A DNA stretch of 14,468 nucleotides from contig JAHRWG010000372.1 of the NCBI GenBank assembly GCA_019090295.1, positions 1 through 14,468 on the forward strand. Reading direction: 5' to 3'. The stretch is from Cycloclasticus sp. Its GTDB lineage: Bacteria > Pseudomonadota > Gammaproteobacteria > Methylococcales > Cycloclasticaceae. Positions 7,656-14,468 of this stretch are shown here, piece by piece; the stretch's first letter is position 1, and the number at the start of each line of letters is the position of its first letter. A program made the translations under genes and the position numbers. Under the pieces are notes generated by a model. That model did no database searches and was not told the origin of the DNA. It worked only from the letters and a program-made list of their open reading frames with translations.

Positions 7656-8329
7656 TTTAACTTCCCCATTAAAAATCCAGCATATTCAAAATCTTCAATT
7701 GTATCGATATCCACAGATCGATTTCTTGGCATCAGGTAACAATAGCTATTTTCCGAATAATACAAACGCCTTTTTATAAGGTCATATTGAAATATATATA
7801 TTGCTCCGTTAGGAAAAACAGTTGGCCGTGTATCTTGTCTGTTTTTCAAACTTTCCTCAAAAATATTCTCAAACCTCCCATCTGGCATCACATACTTATG
7901 CCACGACAATGGGTGGCACTCCTCACAATAACTAACAACCGAGTCAGCCGACTTTATTCTAAATAGCTCTATAGCTGAATCAATATCAGCGGCTGTACGC
8001 AAGGGAGAGGTGGGCTGCAAAACAACAAATGAAGCAGTATCAAGGCCATGTTCCATATGTAGCCTATCTAACGTATACAAATAATTATCCACTGCAAGGG
8101 AGCTGTCTTCGGCTAGCTCCTTAGGCCGCAAAAAAGTATCCTTTACGCCTAAACTCAACGCCACCTCATATATTTCTGGATCATCCGTAGAAACTATCAC
8201 TTCAGTGATATATTTTGATTTACAAGCAGCTTCGATTGTATAAGCGATCAAGGGTTTACCATGTAGTTCTTTAATATTTTTACCTGGCAGCCCCTTTGAC
8301 CCCCCCCTAGCAGGGATAATCGCAATCAT
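7652..8329 (-). CDS. neuA: CMP-nonulosonate (N-acylneuraminate) cytidylyltransferase
   Basis: This 225-residue protein has the NeuA/LegF/PseF family signature. PARGGSKGLPGKN at residues 6-18 binds CTP and is followed by GKPLIAYTIEAA, STDDPEI and the LQPTSPLRTAADID motif. It transfers CMP from CTP to a nonulosonic acid so that a glycosyltransferase can use it. It is a short cytidylyltransferase without the extra C-terminal domain of some NeuA proteins, as is usual for LegF/PseF types. The ATG at 8329-8327 overlaps the neuB stop by one base (TAATG), and its own stop overlaps the next gene by four bases. The conserved P-loop-like motif is encoded by a G8 run, a possible slippage site. Whether the substrate is Neu, Leg or Pse type cannot be decided here; neighbours favour the legionaminic type. 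Confidence 0.92.
   Translation of the reverse strand: MIAIIPARGGSKGLPGKNIKELHGKPLIAYTIEAACKSKYITEVIVSTDDPEIYEVALSLGVKDTFLRPKELAEDSSLAVDNYLYTLDRLHMEHGLDTASFVVLQPTSPLRTAADIDSAIELFRIKSADSVVSYCEECHPLSWHKYVMPDGRFENIFEESLKNRQDTRPTVFPNGAIYIFQYDLIKRRLYYSENSYCYLMPRNRSVDIDTIEDFEYAGFLMGKLK
8300..8307 (-). repeat. G8 homopolymer in the nucleotide-binding motif of neuA
   Basis: Eight consecutive C on the plus strand, G8 on the coding strand, encode Arg-Gly-Gly-Ser of the conserved PARGGSKG motif. The residues are fixed by function, but the choice of consecutive GGG codons is not. Confidence 0.8.
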
Positions 8330-9384
8330 TAAACGATATCATCCTTAGTTAAAACATGATCGAAGCCACAATCTTTATTTAGCTTCATTCCTATTATAAA
8401 ATCGGTCATCCCTGGTGCAATACCAGTCCCTGGGCGCTTATAATCTATATCTTCCATGCAGATTACTTCCCCTTTTTTCTTTGCTTTCGTAAGAACAACA
8501 CTTCTCCTAAACTCTGCTTTTTTCTCATCTGACTCCGAAGCCGTAATACGGAAACTACCCAAAGCATCGTTAATTCGTTTCACTCCAGTTACGATAGCAA
8601 GCAACTCATCACTATTTGCTGAAACCTTATGGTCCCAACCTTCCATATTTTTGTCTAGAGTAAAGTGTTTCTCAATAATACAAGCTCCCATCGCCGCTGA
8701 TGCAAGTGGAATATCGATACCCGATGTATGATCAGAAAAGCCTACCGGATAATCCGGGTAGCATTCCATTAGTGTTTTCATATTATTTAAATTCACATCG
8801 CTATCTTCGGGAGGGTACGTTGCAACACAGTGTAAGATAACAATCTGCCTGTTACCCGCCTCCTCTATAACTTTCACTGCCCTGTCTATCTCATATAACT
8901 CACTTAGACCTGTTGATATAATCATCGGCTTTCCCTTCCTGGCCAAATAATCTAGGAAGGGATAGTTATTAAGATCCATTGAGGCCACCTTTATAAAAGG
9001 TGCGCTCATTACGTCCACTAAAAAATCTGCCTCGGCCTGACAAAACGGTGTGGACATGCAATCAACACCCAGTTCATCGGCATATTCCTTCATTTGTAAC
9101 AGCTCACTTTCTGAAATTGAGTAGGCATCAACAATCTCTTCCAATGTATAATCTGATCTATCCCTATAATCATCCGCAATAAAGTAATTTTCTTCATACT
9201 TTACTCTTGCAAATAACGTATCTTTAGACCAACTCTGGAATTTCACGCAATCCGCTCCTGATTCCTTTGCTGCCAAAATCAGCTTTTTTGCTAATTCCAT
9301 ATCACCGTTATGGTTCGAGCCTAACTCTGCAATAACATAAGGTTTACAAAAATTAAACAACTCTTTCTTCGTTGTTAGCCTCAC
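8329..9384 (-). CDS. neuB: Nonulosonic acid synthase (NeuB/LegI family)
   Basis: The family condenses phosphoenolpyruvate with a six-carbon N-acyl sugar to make a nine-carbon nonulosonic acid. The TIM-barrel domain shows YVIAELGSNHNGD, KLILAAKESGADCVKFQSW, ISTGLSELYEID, VGFSDHTSG and IIEKHFTLDKNMEGWDHKVS. A C-terminal SAF/antifreeze-like domain (EFRRSVVLTKAKKKGEV to the end) closes the active site of the partner subunit. The frame is open to a GTG at 9426, inside the preceding gene. I chose the GTG at 9384-9382, because AAGGAG lies 8 bases upstream and the resulting 351 residues fit the family length. The gap to the glycosyltransferase gene is then 14 bases. The family fixes the reaction type, while the exact sugar depends on the upstream enzymes. 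Confidence 0.93.
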   Translation of the reverse strand: MRLTTKKELFNFCKPYVIAELGSNHNGDMELAKKLILAAKESGADCVKFQSWSKDTLFARVKYEENYFIADDYRDRSDYTLEEIVDAYSISESELLQMKEYADELGVDCMSTPFCQAEADFLVDVMSAPFIKVASMDLNNYPFLDYLARKGKPMIISTGLSELYEIDRAVKVIEEAGNRQIVILHCVATYPPEDSDVNLNNMKTLMECYPDYPVGFSDHTSGIDIPLASAAMGACIIEKHFTLDKNMEGWDHKVSANSDELLAIVTGVKRINDALGSFRITASESDEKKAEFRRSVVLTKAKKKGEVICMEDIDYKRPGTGIAPGMTDFIIGMKLNKDCGFDHVLTKDDIV

Positions 9385-9392
9385 AGATAATA

Positions 9393-9398
9393 CTCCTT
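9393..9398 (-). promoter_or_regulatory. Shine-Dalgarno site that decides the neuB start
   Basis: On the coding strand AAGGAG lies 8 bases before a GTG at 9384. The alternative in-frame GTG at 9426 has no such element and lies within the upstream gene. Confidence 0.75.
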
Positions 9399-10262
9399 TT
9401 AAATAATTTGCATTTGTTCCCACCACAAAGGGTGATCAATAGTTTTTTTTGATTCGATTATTTGAAGATATGCTTTACGAGCATTCTCATCAGAAAAATA
9501 ATCTTCAAGTCGACTAAAGGCAACATAAAAATTAATATAACGATCGTCAACCATTGCTAATTTCTGGTAATGAAGTCGTTTCACAGAAAAATGTTTTTCC
9601 ATATTAGATGCTGACAAACAAGATAGCCCTACGGTATTCTTCTCATGCTGACGGTAATAAGTGACCGCCTCATTGGTAAAGCACGCTCTCAACCCACTCA
9701 GCAACAACCTAGAAAAAATATACCAATCAATTGCCACAAGATTTTTATCAATAGACATTAATTCGCTATCAACTCGTTCAAAATTAATCGCCGTGTTTGA
9801 TAGACCAAACAGGTTTTTTTCCAGTATATCATCAATAAAAATCTCTACTCTATTATCGAACCTACAAGATAGGTAATTTTTTTCACCGAAATAATCCACA
9901 CCGCCAACCAAACTTAAGTCATTAACCACCACATCATATTCAAGCAAATATTTTAATGAAATTTCGATTCTATTATTTGAAAACCTATCATCTGAATCAC
10001 CAAGTATAACTTTCGAGTAACTACTAGTAAGTAAATACTGTAGGCCAAATTCTCTAATTTGAGCGGGAGTTTTATCAAAAACAGGGATTTCAATTAAATT
10101 GATTTCTTTGCATGCTCTAATTAAGGAGATATCCACATCACCATCATTCATCACAACCAAATCAAACAACTTAAATGTTTGATTTCTTATCGACAAAAGA
10201 AAATCAGAAAGAAATGGCTCGCAACCAGGATACACCACCGTAAGAAAAGCAACTTCTTTCAT
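9399..10262 (-). CDS. GT2-like (GT-A fold) glycosyltransferase
   Basis: This 287-residue cytoplasmic protein opens with VAFLTVVYPGCEPFLSDFLLSI, followed by VVMNDGD (about 36-42) and ILGDSDDRFSNNRIE (86-100). That is the layout of a GT2-type domain with a DxD-like acidic motif for metal-bound nucleotide-sugar. The C-terminal half ends in a Pro-Leu-Trp-Trp-Glu stretch. It probably adds one sugar to the lipid-linked repeat unit. It sits between the formyltransferase and neuB genes, where a LegG/NeuC epimerase often lies in related clusters, but nothing in its sequence resembles the epimerase fold. The ATG overlaps the formyltransferase stop by four bases and has GGAG about 10 bases upstream. Donor and acceptor are unknown. 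Confidence 0.75.
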   Translation of the reverse strand: MKEVAFLTVVYPGCEPFLSDFLLSIRNQTFKLFDLVVMNDGDVDISLIRACKEINLIEIPVFDKTPAQIREFGLQYLLTSSYSKVILGDSDDRFSNNRIEISLKYLLEYDVVVNDLSLVGGVDYFGEKNYLSCRFDNRVEIFIDDILEKNLFGLSNTAINFERVDSELMSIDKNLVAIDWYIFSRLLLSGLRACFTNEAVTYYRQHEKNTVGLSCLSASNMEKHFSVKRLHYQKLAMVDDRYINFYVAFSRLEDYFSDENARKAYLQIIESKKTIDHPLWWEQMQII

Positions 10263-11152
10263 CCAAACCTAGCTCCAACTCTAATTTTTCCATCAAAGTC
10301 CAACTCGGAAATCTTGATAAAAGTATCTCCTGTCTTCACTATATATTTTTCACCATCGACACCGATAACTGCACCATTTATCCCTTTATAACCAGGTGCA
10401 TCAACAACAATCTCAGCCCTATTTATTAACACTGGGCTACCCGCCAGGCTCGTGCTTGCCTTTGGGCCGGGATAACATAGAGCCCTGACAAAATTAAACA
10501 CCTCCCTGCTTGATTGATTCCAGTCAATCATCTCATCACCCTGTTTTCGCTGCGTGCAATACATACCCTCAGGATGGATATCACCCTGCTTTATCGCCTT
10601 CACTTTTCCACCCTGAATCATTTTAATAGCGTCATATAAAATATCGGCACACGCTACATACGCTAATTCTAATAACGTTTTATAAGTATCGCTATCCGTG
10701 ACAGGGTAAGTTCGTTGGATAATAATATCGCCGGTATCTATACCTTCATCAATATAATGAACAGTTATACCAAGCTCGACCTCATCATTAATCAACAACC
10801 AATTGAGCACGTTCCGCCCTCGATAAAATGGCAGTTTTCCCGCATGACAATTGATAGCTTTGTATTTCGGCAAATTAATAATTTCTGTTTTAAATATCTG
10901 ATTGAAACTCATCGATACAAAAAGGTCGCATAAAAACTCCCTCACCATAGCCATAAACTCTGGAGAATTGATATCCTTATGCTTCAAGCAAGGTATGCCA
11001 TTCTTTTCTGCCATCTTAGCTAAAGTATCATCCGTTGTATCATATCGCACACAGACGAAAGAAATATCTACTGAACCATCTCCATTCAATAACTTAAATG
11101 CTTCGTGAGACCAAGGGCCGTCTGCAAAGTAGCCAATTTTAATTACCCCCAT
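10259..11152 (-). CDS. Sugar N-formyltransferase (methionyl-tRNA formyltransferase fold)
   Basis: The 297-residue protein has the formyltransferase catalytic set: Asn101 and His103 in INCHAGKLPFYRGRN and Asp139 in DEGIDTGD. A smaller C-terminal domain (from about residue 200) resembles the OB-like domain of Fmt/ArnA-type enzymes. Such enzymes move formyl from 10-formyltetrahydrofolate to an amine. Next to a LegC aminotransferase the likely acceptor is the newly made 4-amino group of the nucleotide sugar (or the later free sugar), giving an N-formyl rather than N-acetyl group. True Fmt is unlikely given the operon position and the altered N-terminus. The ATG abuts the aminotransferase stop exactly (TAGATG). 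In standard legionaminic pathways this step is done by the acetyltransferase LegH, which is absent from the window. Confidence 0.85.
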   Translation of the reverse strand: MGVIKIGYFADGPWSHEAFKLLNGDGSVDISFVCVRYDTTDDTLAKMAEKNGIPCLKHKDINSPEFMAMVREFLCDLFVSMSFNQIFKTEIINLPKYKAINCHAGKLPFYRGRNVLNWLLINDEVELGITVHYIDEGIDTGDIIIQRTYPVTDSDTYKTLLELAYVACADILYDAIKMIQGGKVKAIKQGDIHPEGMYCTQRKQGDEMIDWNQSSREVFNFVRALCYPGPKASTSLAGSPVLINRAEIVVDAPGYKGINGAVIGVDGEKYIVKTGDTFIKISELDFDGKIRVGARFG

Positions 11153-12292
11153 CTAGATCACCACGCTACTAGGAATATTTACCAACCGCTCTTCCAGCCA
11201 CAATGCATCACTTAGATCCCCGGCGAGACAATCGGCAAACATATGCAGCCTACTCATCAACACCCACGCCGGCCGCGTCATAACACCATTTTCGTTTGTT
11301 AGCTCTAAGAACTTATCACGCGTCGCCCTATCGGGAAGGATAAGTGTATTTAGCCAATAATTTGCTTTACAGCCTTCGCCCTCTAAAACAAAGCTAATAT
11401 CACTTTTTGAAAAAAACTCCTTATACTTTTCTGCTAACTCTCGCTTTCGTTCTAAAAACACTGGTAATTGCTCCAACTGTGCACAACCTAGTGCGGCATT
11501 TAAGTTAGGCATTCGGTAGTTAAATCCAATCTGATCATGCATATATTCCCATTTATGCTGGACTTTGGCTGTTGTAGTAATATGTTTGGCTCGTCTTGCA
11601 AGCGCTTCATCATTAGTAACAATCATTCCTCCACCCCCAGAGGTAATGATTTTATTTCCATTAAAACTAAACGCCGCCAATGCCCCGAAAGTCCCCGTAT
11701 GCTGGCCTCGAAACAGGCTTCCCAAGGACTCAGCAGCGTCTTCCACTAAAGCAATACAGAAACGCTCACAGACTGCTTTCAAACCATCAATTTCTGCCGG
11801 ATGTCCGAAGGTATGCATCGGAACGCAAGCTCTAATGACACGTCCAGATACCTTATTAACACACTGCCCTCCTTTTATTTCAGAAAACTCCTCCAACCAG
11901 GCCTGCAATTTGACAGGAGACAAACCCATGGTATTCCGATCCACATCAATAAATACTGGCTGTGCGCCACAATAATTAATAGCATTACAAGTAGCGACAA
12001 ACGTCAGAGGCTGAGTGATGACCTCATTATTTACCTCTACCCCAGATAGCAGCAGCGCAATGTGCAACGCTGACGTTCCATTCACTGTGGCTATTGCATA
12101 TTTAGCACCAACAAACTCCGCAAACATCCGCTCCAGCTCATCAACATAATTACCAACACTTGAAACATATGTGCTTTCAATGGCATCCAACACATAGCGC
12201 TTTTCATTCCCGGCAAATATTGGGGCATGAAGAGGGATAAAGTCTTTTGTTTGGTAAGTGTCGCGAACAAATTCAACAAATTGAGAATACAC
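11153..12292 (-). CDS. legC: LegC-family PLP-dependent sugar aminotransferase
   Basis: This is a DegT/DnrJ/EryC1-type aminotransferase that converts a 4-keto nucleotide sugar to a 4-amino sugar using glutamate and PLP. Visible elements, numbered from the chosen start, are DFIPLHAPIFAGNEKRYV near the N-terminus, VEDAAESLGS with the PLP-contacting Asp (about 185), and SFNGNKIITSGGGGM with the Schiff-base Lys (about 214). The FNGNK form and IPLH...GNE opening are typical of the LegC branch. The frame is open to a TTG at 12316, but the GTG at 12292 has GAGG at a 5-base spacing and gives 379 residues with a family-like N-terminus. The gap to the dehydratase stop is then 7 bases. The substrate is probably the 4-keto product of the preceding dehydratase. 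Confidence 0.9.
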   Translation of the reverse strand: MYSQFVEFVRDTYQTKDFIPLHAPIFAGNEKRYVLDAIESTYVSSVGNYVDELERMFAEFVGAKYAIATVNGTSALHIALLLSGVEVNNEVITQPLTFVATCNAINYCGAQPVFIDVDRNTMGLSPVKLQAWLEEFSEIKGGQCVNKVSGRVIRACVPMHTFGHPAEIDGLKAVCERFCIALVEDAAESLGSLFRGQHTGTFGALAAFSFNGNKIITSGGGGMIVTNDEALARRAKHITTTAKVQHKWEYMHDQIGFNYRMPNLNAALGCAQLEQLPVFLERKRELAEKYKEFFSKSDISFVLEGEGCKANYWLNTLILPDRATRDKFLELTNENGVMTRPAWVLMSRLHMFADCLAGDLSDALWLEERLVNIPSSVVI

Positions 12293-12299
12293 GGTCCCC

Positions 12300-13487
12300 T
12301 CACATTTTGCTGTCAAGGTATTTCCCCACTTCTTTATGATTAAAATCCGGAATCATCCTGAAAAATAACTCGATAATCTGGTCTTTTGACCAAGCTCTGT
12401 TTGCTTTTAACTTGGCTACAGCTAACTCGAACTTTGTCAGCAAATCATTGTCATATGCAGCTTCAGCTTTAATAACTCCTATGTTCTCGAAACGAGCCAT
12501 ATCAAGGGTTTCTTTATCGGTAAAAAATTCCTCAAAACTTTTTTCCCCCGTAGTATCACTGGTAGTAAATAGACAGGGCCACTTGCCTTGTTGCGGCAAA
12601 GACTTAGCTAAACTTCTTGCTTCATCTTCTGAATGACATAGATAGGGTACATAATCGATTTGTTCTAAATATTTTACTGCTATATCAGAAAAAGTGGTCA
12701 AATGGAGAGACTCACTCAATTTTGGGAAGAATATATCGCGGTTATCGCCAAAGATGCATGACATCAAACAAAGCTCACCAGATTCCTGTGGAGTGATAAA
12801 GTAGCGTTTAATATCTTTAGGTGCCACTATGGGTTGGAGCTTTTTAATTCGCTGATCAAAACCATGTAACAAAGATCCATCTGAAAAAGCCACGTTTGCA
12901 AATCTTGCGGTCGAAATCGAAATCTCTTCGCTACGACGCATTAAAAACATCTCCATAATTCTTTTTGATGCGCCCATCATATTCACCGGATTTGCTGCTT
13001 TATCCGTTGAAACACAAAAATACTTTTTCACCCCACTATCAATTGACTGTTTGATAGTTTTATCTGTATTAAACACATTCACATCAATCATACGCATAAG
13101 AGTGAATGAATCTTTCTCGCTACGAACGTGCTTTAAAGCTGATAGGTTTAATACGTAGTCATATTGGCCATCAGCCTTAATAAAAGCATCATATTCCACT
13201 GAGCCTATATCTAATGCAAATGTTTGGAAATCTCCCTCAATATAGCCAAGGGAACTACGGATATCTCGAACTAACTCAACCATATTGTTTTCACTGATAT
13301 CAACAACATGAAGCTTTTTAGGCTGGCGCTTGAATATCGCCTTGGTAACAGCTTGACCAATGGAGCCTGCCCCACCGAGGACCAAAAAAGACGATTGTGA
13401 AACAACATCACATAACTCAGCGTCATGTATGCTCATGTCGCCAAAAAATAAATGTCTATCTCGGCCTATTAAATTTAATATATTCAT
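12300..13487 (-). CDS. Nucleotide-sugar 4,6-dehydratase (soluble FlaA1/LegB-like extended SDR)
   Basis: This 395-residue extended short-chain dehydrogenase/reductase has the NAD(P) motif GGAGSIG (about 38-44), LNLSALKHVRSEKD, and VSTDKAANPVNMMGASKR (about 159-176). It converts UDP- or GDP-GlcNAc to a 4-keto-6-deoxy sugar, the first committed step before the aminotransferase. The catalytic Tyr of the YxxxK signature is replaced by Met (MGASK), as in the large membrane-bound dehydratases WbpM/PglF, yet this protein has no N-terminal membrane domain. An in-frame GTG two codons upstream is part of the ribosome-binding site (GAGGTG), so the ATG at 13487 is the start, with a 5-base spacing. It is the first intact gene of the module after the scar at the right. 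Stereochemistry and nucleotide preference are not visible. Confidence 0.88.
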   Translation of the reverse strand: MNILNLIGRDRHLFFGDMSIHDAELCDVVSQSSFLVLGGAGSIGQAVTKAIFKRQPKKLHVVDISENNMVELVRDIRSSLGYIEGDFQTFALDIGSVEYDAFIKADGQYDYVLNLSALKHVRSEKDSFTLMRMIDVNVFNTDKTIKQSIDSGVKKYFCVSTDKAANPVNMMGASKRIMEMFLMRRSEEISISTARFANVAFSDGSLLHGFDQRIKKLQPIVAPKDIKRYFITPQESGELCLMSCIFGDNRDIFFPKLSESLHLTTFSDIAVKYLEQIDYVPYLCHSEDEARSLAKSLPQQGKWPCLFTTSDTTGEKSFEEFFTDKETLDMARFENIGVIKAEAAYDNDLLTKFELAVAKLKANRAWSKDQIIELFFRMIPDFNHKEVGKYLDSKM

Positions 13488-13544
13488 TATCACCTCAAAA
13501 AACTGGCGCTAACATATCTGCTTAACGTAGTGAAATTTTAACTG

Positions 13545-13562
13545 TAGAAACTCAGGTTTCTA
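13545..13562. other. Small perfect hairpin upstream of the dehydratase gene
   Basis: TAGAAAC and GTTTCTA form a 7-bp perfect inverted repeat around a 4-base loop, in the 108 bases between the wzz remnant and the dehydratase start. It is AT-rich with no following U run on the coding strand, so it is not a convincing terminator. I could not identify a good promoter here. Confidence 0.4.
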
Positions 13563-13595
13563 TATTTCATTTTCTGACATACCATAAAATGAAAC

Positions 13596-13943
13596 TTAAT
13601 TATTTATTTCGGTACCCTTTTTTAAAACCTCACTCAAAAAACCAACATAACCCCAAATATCTCACCAAAGAAAAAACAAACGCTCTTGTCGGTTTATCTT
13701 TTAACTCTGGAACAGTAGGCACTATCAATAATTTCCAAAACATACTGATCACGAATCTCTGCCAACATCTTTGTTTCCGTTTGTACCTCAATCAACTTAT
13801 AGAAAATCTTCTACATTTCAGCCAAGGAAGTTTATTCCAGTTTTATTGTAAGGTAACCAACGCTTTTATTTTCTTAAGAAATATCCCACTTCCGCATGTG
13901 TTGATTAATTTCCGCTATTAACCATTACACCCACTACTGTCTT
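13596..13943 (-). pseudogene. wzz: Broken second copy of the Wzz C-terminal region
   Basis: Read on the minus strand, this stretch parallels the C-terminus of the wzz gene at 14074-14468. It shows QWV*WL, INQHMR, SLAEM*KIFYKLIE, QTETKMLAEIRDQYVL, then after a one-base shift VPTVPELKDKPTRA, and finally a shifted GVMLVF/LSEVLKKGTEINN end. The two internal stops (marked *) sit where the neighbouring copy has Gln (CAA and CAG to TAA and TAG). At least two one-base frameshifts are needed, one just before the PTVPELKDKP segment and one in a T run near the end. The copy clearly differs from its neighbour at many silent and coding positions, so it is an older or foreign wzz remnant, not a fresh duplication. 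No N-terminal half is present. It cannot give a functional protein. Confidence 0.85.
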
Positions 13944-13950
13944 GCAAAAG

Positions 13951-14094
13951 AGGAGGAGACCATATACGCGAAGTACTTTGAATACAATGCCGATCAGGAA
14001 TTGGAAACCTGCGCTCAACAGATTTATGATTGAATTTGAAGAGCGTCGAATGGATTATATTTAACCTTAGCAGTTACATAGAATTATTTTTACA
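13951..14094 (+). mobile_element. IS256-family remnant: transposase 3' end and right terminal sequence
   Basis: On the plus strand, codons ending at the TAA of 14062-14064 read TMPIRNWKPALNRF followed by MIEFEERRMDYI. This matches the C-terminal end of IS256-family transposases (W-x-x-A-L-N-x-F-x-I-x-F-E-x-R). Sequence upstream of about 13981 is less clear. After the stop, CAGTTACATAGAATTATTTT and a following run to about 14094 resemble an IS256-type terminal repeat. Everything else of the element is missing, so it is inactive. The adjacent wzz gene terminates inside this putative end. The family call comes from recalled motif similarity. Confidence 0.7.
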
Positions 14095-14468
14095 TCCTCT
14101 TACAGGCTCCTTTTCATTTATAAAAAAATTCCTTAAGAATACCCACATTATTCCAAGCATTCCGCCCAACAAAACAGCCAAAACACAAATTTGCGCCCTT
14201 TTTGGTTTATCTTTTAATTCTGGCACAGTCGGCGCATCAATTATTTTTAACACATACTGCTCACGAATTTCCGCTAGCATTTTAGTTTTAGTCTGCGCCT
14301 CTATCAACTCATAGAATATTTTCTGCATCTCTGCAAGCGGTGTTTGCTCAAGCTTTGCTTTAAGATAACCAATACTTTTTTCTGCTTCAGAAATATCCTG
14401 CCGACGCATATGCTGATTAATATCTTCGACAAGCCACTGTACCCATTGCTGCGCGATATAAGGTGATA
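14074..14468 (-). CDS. wzz: Wzz-type polysaccharide chain-length regulator, C-terminal part, cut by window edge
   Basis: About 131 codons are visible; the start lies beyond the right edge. Reading in, the protein shows SPYIAQQWVQWLVEDINQHMRR, a coiled-coil-like helical stretch, EIREQYVLKIIDAPTVPELKDKPKRA, and a membrane segment AQICVLAVLLGGMLGIMWVFL. The Pro-rich lead into the second transmembrane helix is the hallmark of Wzz. Wzz sets the modal length of Wzy-polymerised polysaccharide at the inner membrane. The last residues (GCKNNSM) are encoded by sequence that looks like an IS256 end, so the natural C-terminus has probably been replaced by an insertion, apparently without harming the membrane helix. 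It is probably the first gene of the cluster or close to it. Confidence 0.9.
   Translation of the reverse strand, partial: SPYIAQQWVQWLVEDINQHMRRQDISEAEKSIGYLKAKLEQTPLAEMQKIFYELIEAQTKTKMLAEIREQYVLKIIDAPTVPELKDKPKRAQICVLAVLLGGMLGIMWVFLRNFFINEKEPVRGCKNNSM

Noticed and set aside
7315..7779. Plus-strand open frame of 154 codons opposite the nucleotidyltransferase and neuA genes
   Set aside because: It lies antisense to two clearly conserved genes, has a low-complexity Ser/Thr/Ile-rich translation and no recognisable domain; a shadow frame.
11565..11975. Plus-strand open frame of 136 codons opposite the aminotransferase gene
   Set aside because: Fully antisense to a conserved enzyme, with no domain and no good start context.
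13563..13595. Possible -10/-35 promoter before the dehydratase gene
   Set aside because: A TATAGA element is present but the spaced -35 match is poor; not enough to call.
13589..13921. Plus-strand open frame of 110 codons upstream of the dehydratase gene
   Set aside because: It is antisense to the wzz remnant, whose protein similarity to the intact wzz is obvious on the minus strand.
14030..14314. Plus-strand open frame of 94 codons at the right end
   Set aside because: Antisense to the wzz C-terminus; only its first part overlaps the transposase scrap, in a different frame.
1..14468. tRNA or rRNA genes, CRISPR arrays, replication origins, JUMPstart/ops element
   Set aside because: None seen on either strand; an ops element would be expected upstream of wzz, beyond the right edge.

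Overview
The window is part of a surface-polysaccharide (O-antigen or capsule) gene cluster from a low-GC Gram-negative bacterium. The Wzz, Wzx and Wzy types and an IS256-family scrap suggest a marine-type gammaproteobacterium; this placement is inferred from protein style, not proven. Every convincing gene lies on the minus strand, so transcription runs from the right end (14468) to the left end (1).

Right end (about 13490-14468): the C-terminal half of a Wzz chain-length regulator enters from outside the window. It is followed by the 3' tail of an IS256-family transposase gene on the plus strand and then by a second, broken copy of the Wzz C-terminus carrying stops and frameshifts. This looks like a recombination or insertion scar at the cluster boundary.

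Middle (6615-13487): a tightly packed nonulosonic-acid (sialic-acid-like, legionaminic type) module. In transcription order it encodes a nucleotide-sugar 4,6-dehydratase, a LegC-family PLP aminotransferase, a sugar N-formyltransferase, a GT2-like glycosyltransferase, a NeuB/LegI synthase, a NeuA/LegF CMP-transferase and a CBS-domain nucleotidyltransferase of PtmE type. The expected N-acetyltransferase (LegH) is replaced by a formyltransferase, and no hydrolysing 2-epimerase (LegG/NeuC) is visible. The inferred product is a CMP-activated nonulosonate with N-formyl on the nitrogen that LegC installs. The 2-epimerase would have to come from elsewhere.

Left (1-6513): the assembly and decoration module. 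It encodes a Wzx-like flippase, a GT-B/capsule-synthesis-like transferase, a Wzy-like polymerase, an acyltransferase-3 family O-acyltransferase, a Gfo/Idh/MocA oxidoreductase and the start of a zinc-type dehydrogenase that runs off the left edge.

The most striking unexplained structure is a set of long G-homopolymers on the coding strand. The polymerase gene has G11 and G9 (plus G6), neuA has G8, and the oxidoreductase gene has G7. In an AT-rich region this suggests slipped-strand phase variation of polysaccharide polymerisation. A 16-bp exact direct repeat reuses the same translation-initiation region in front of both the polymerase and the acyltransferase.
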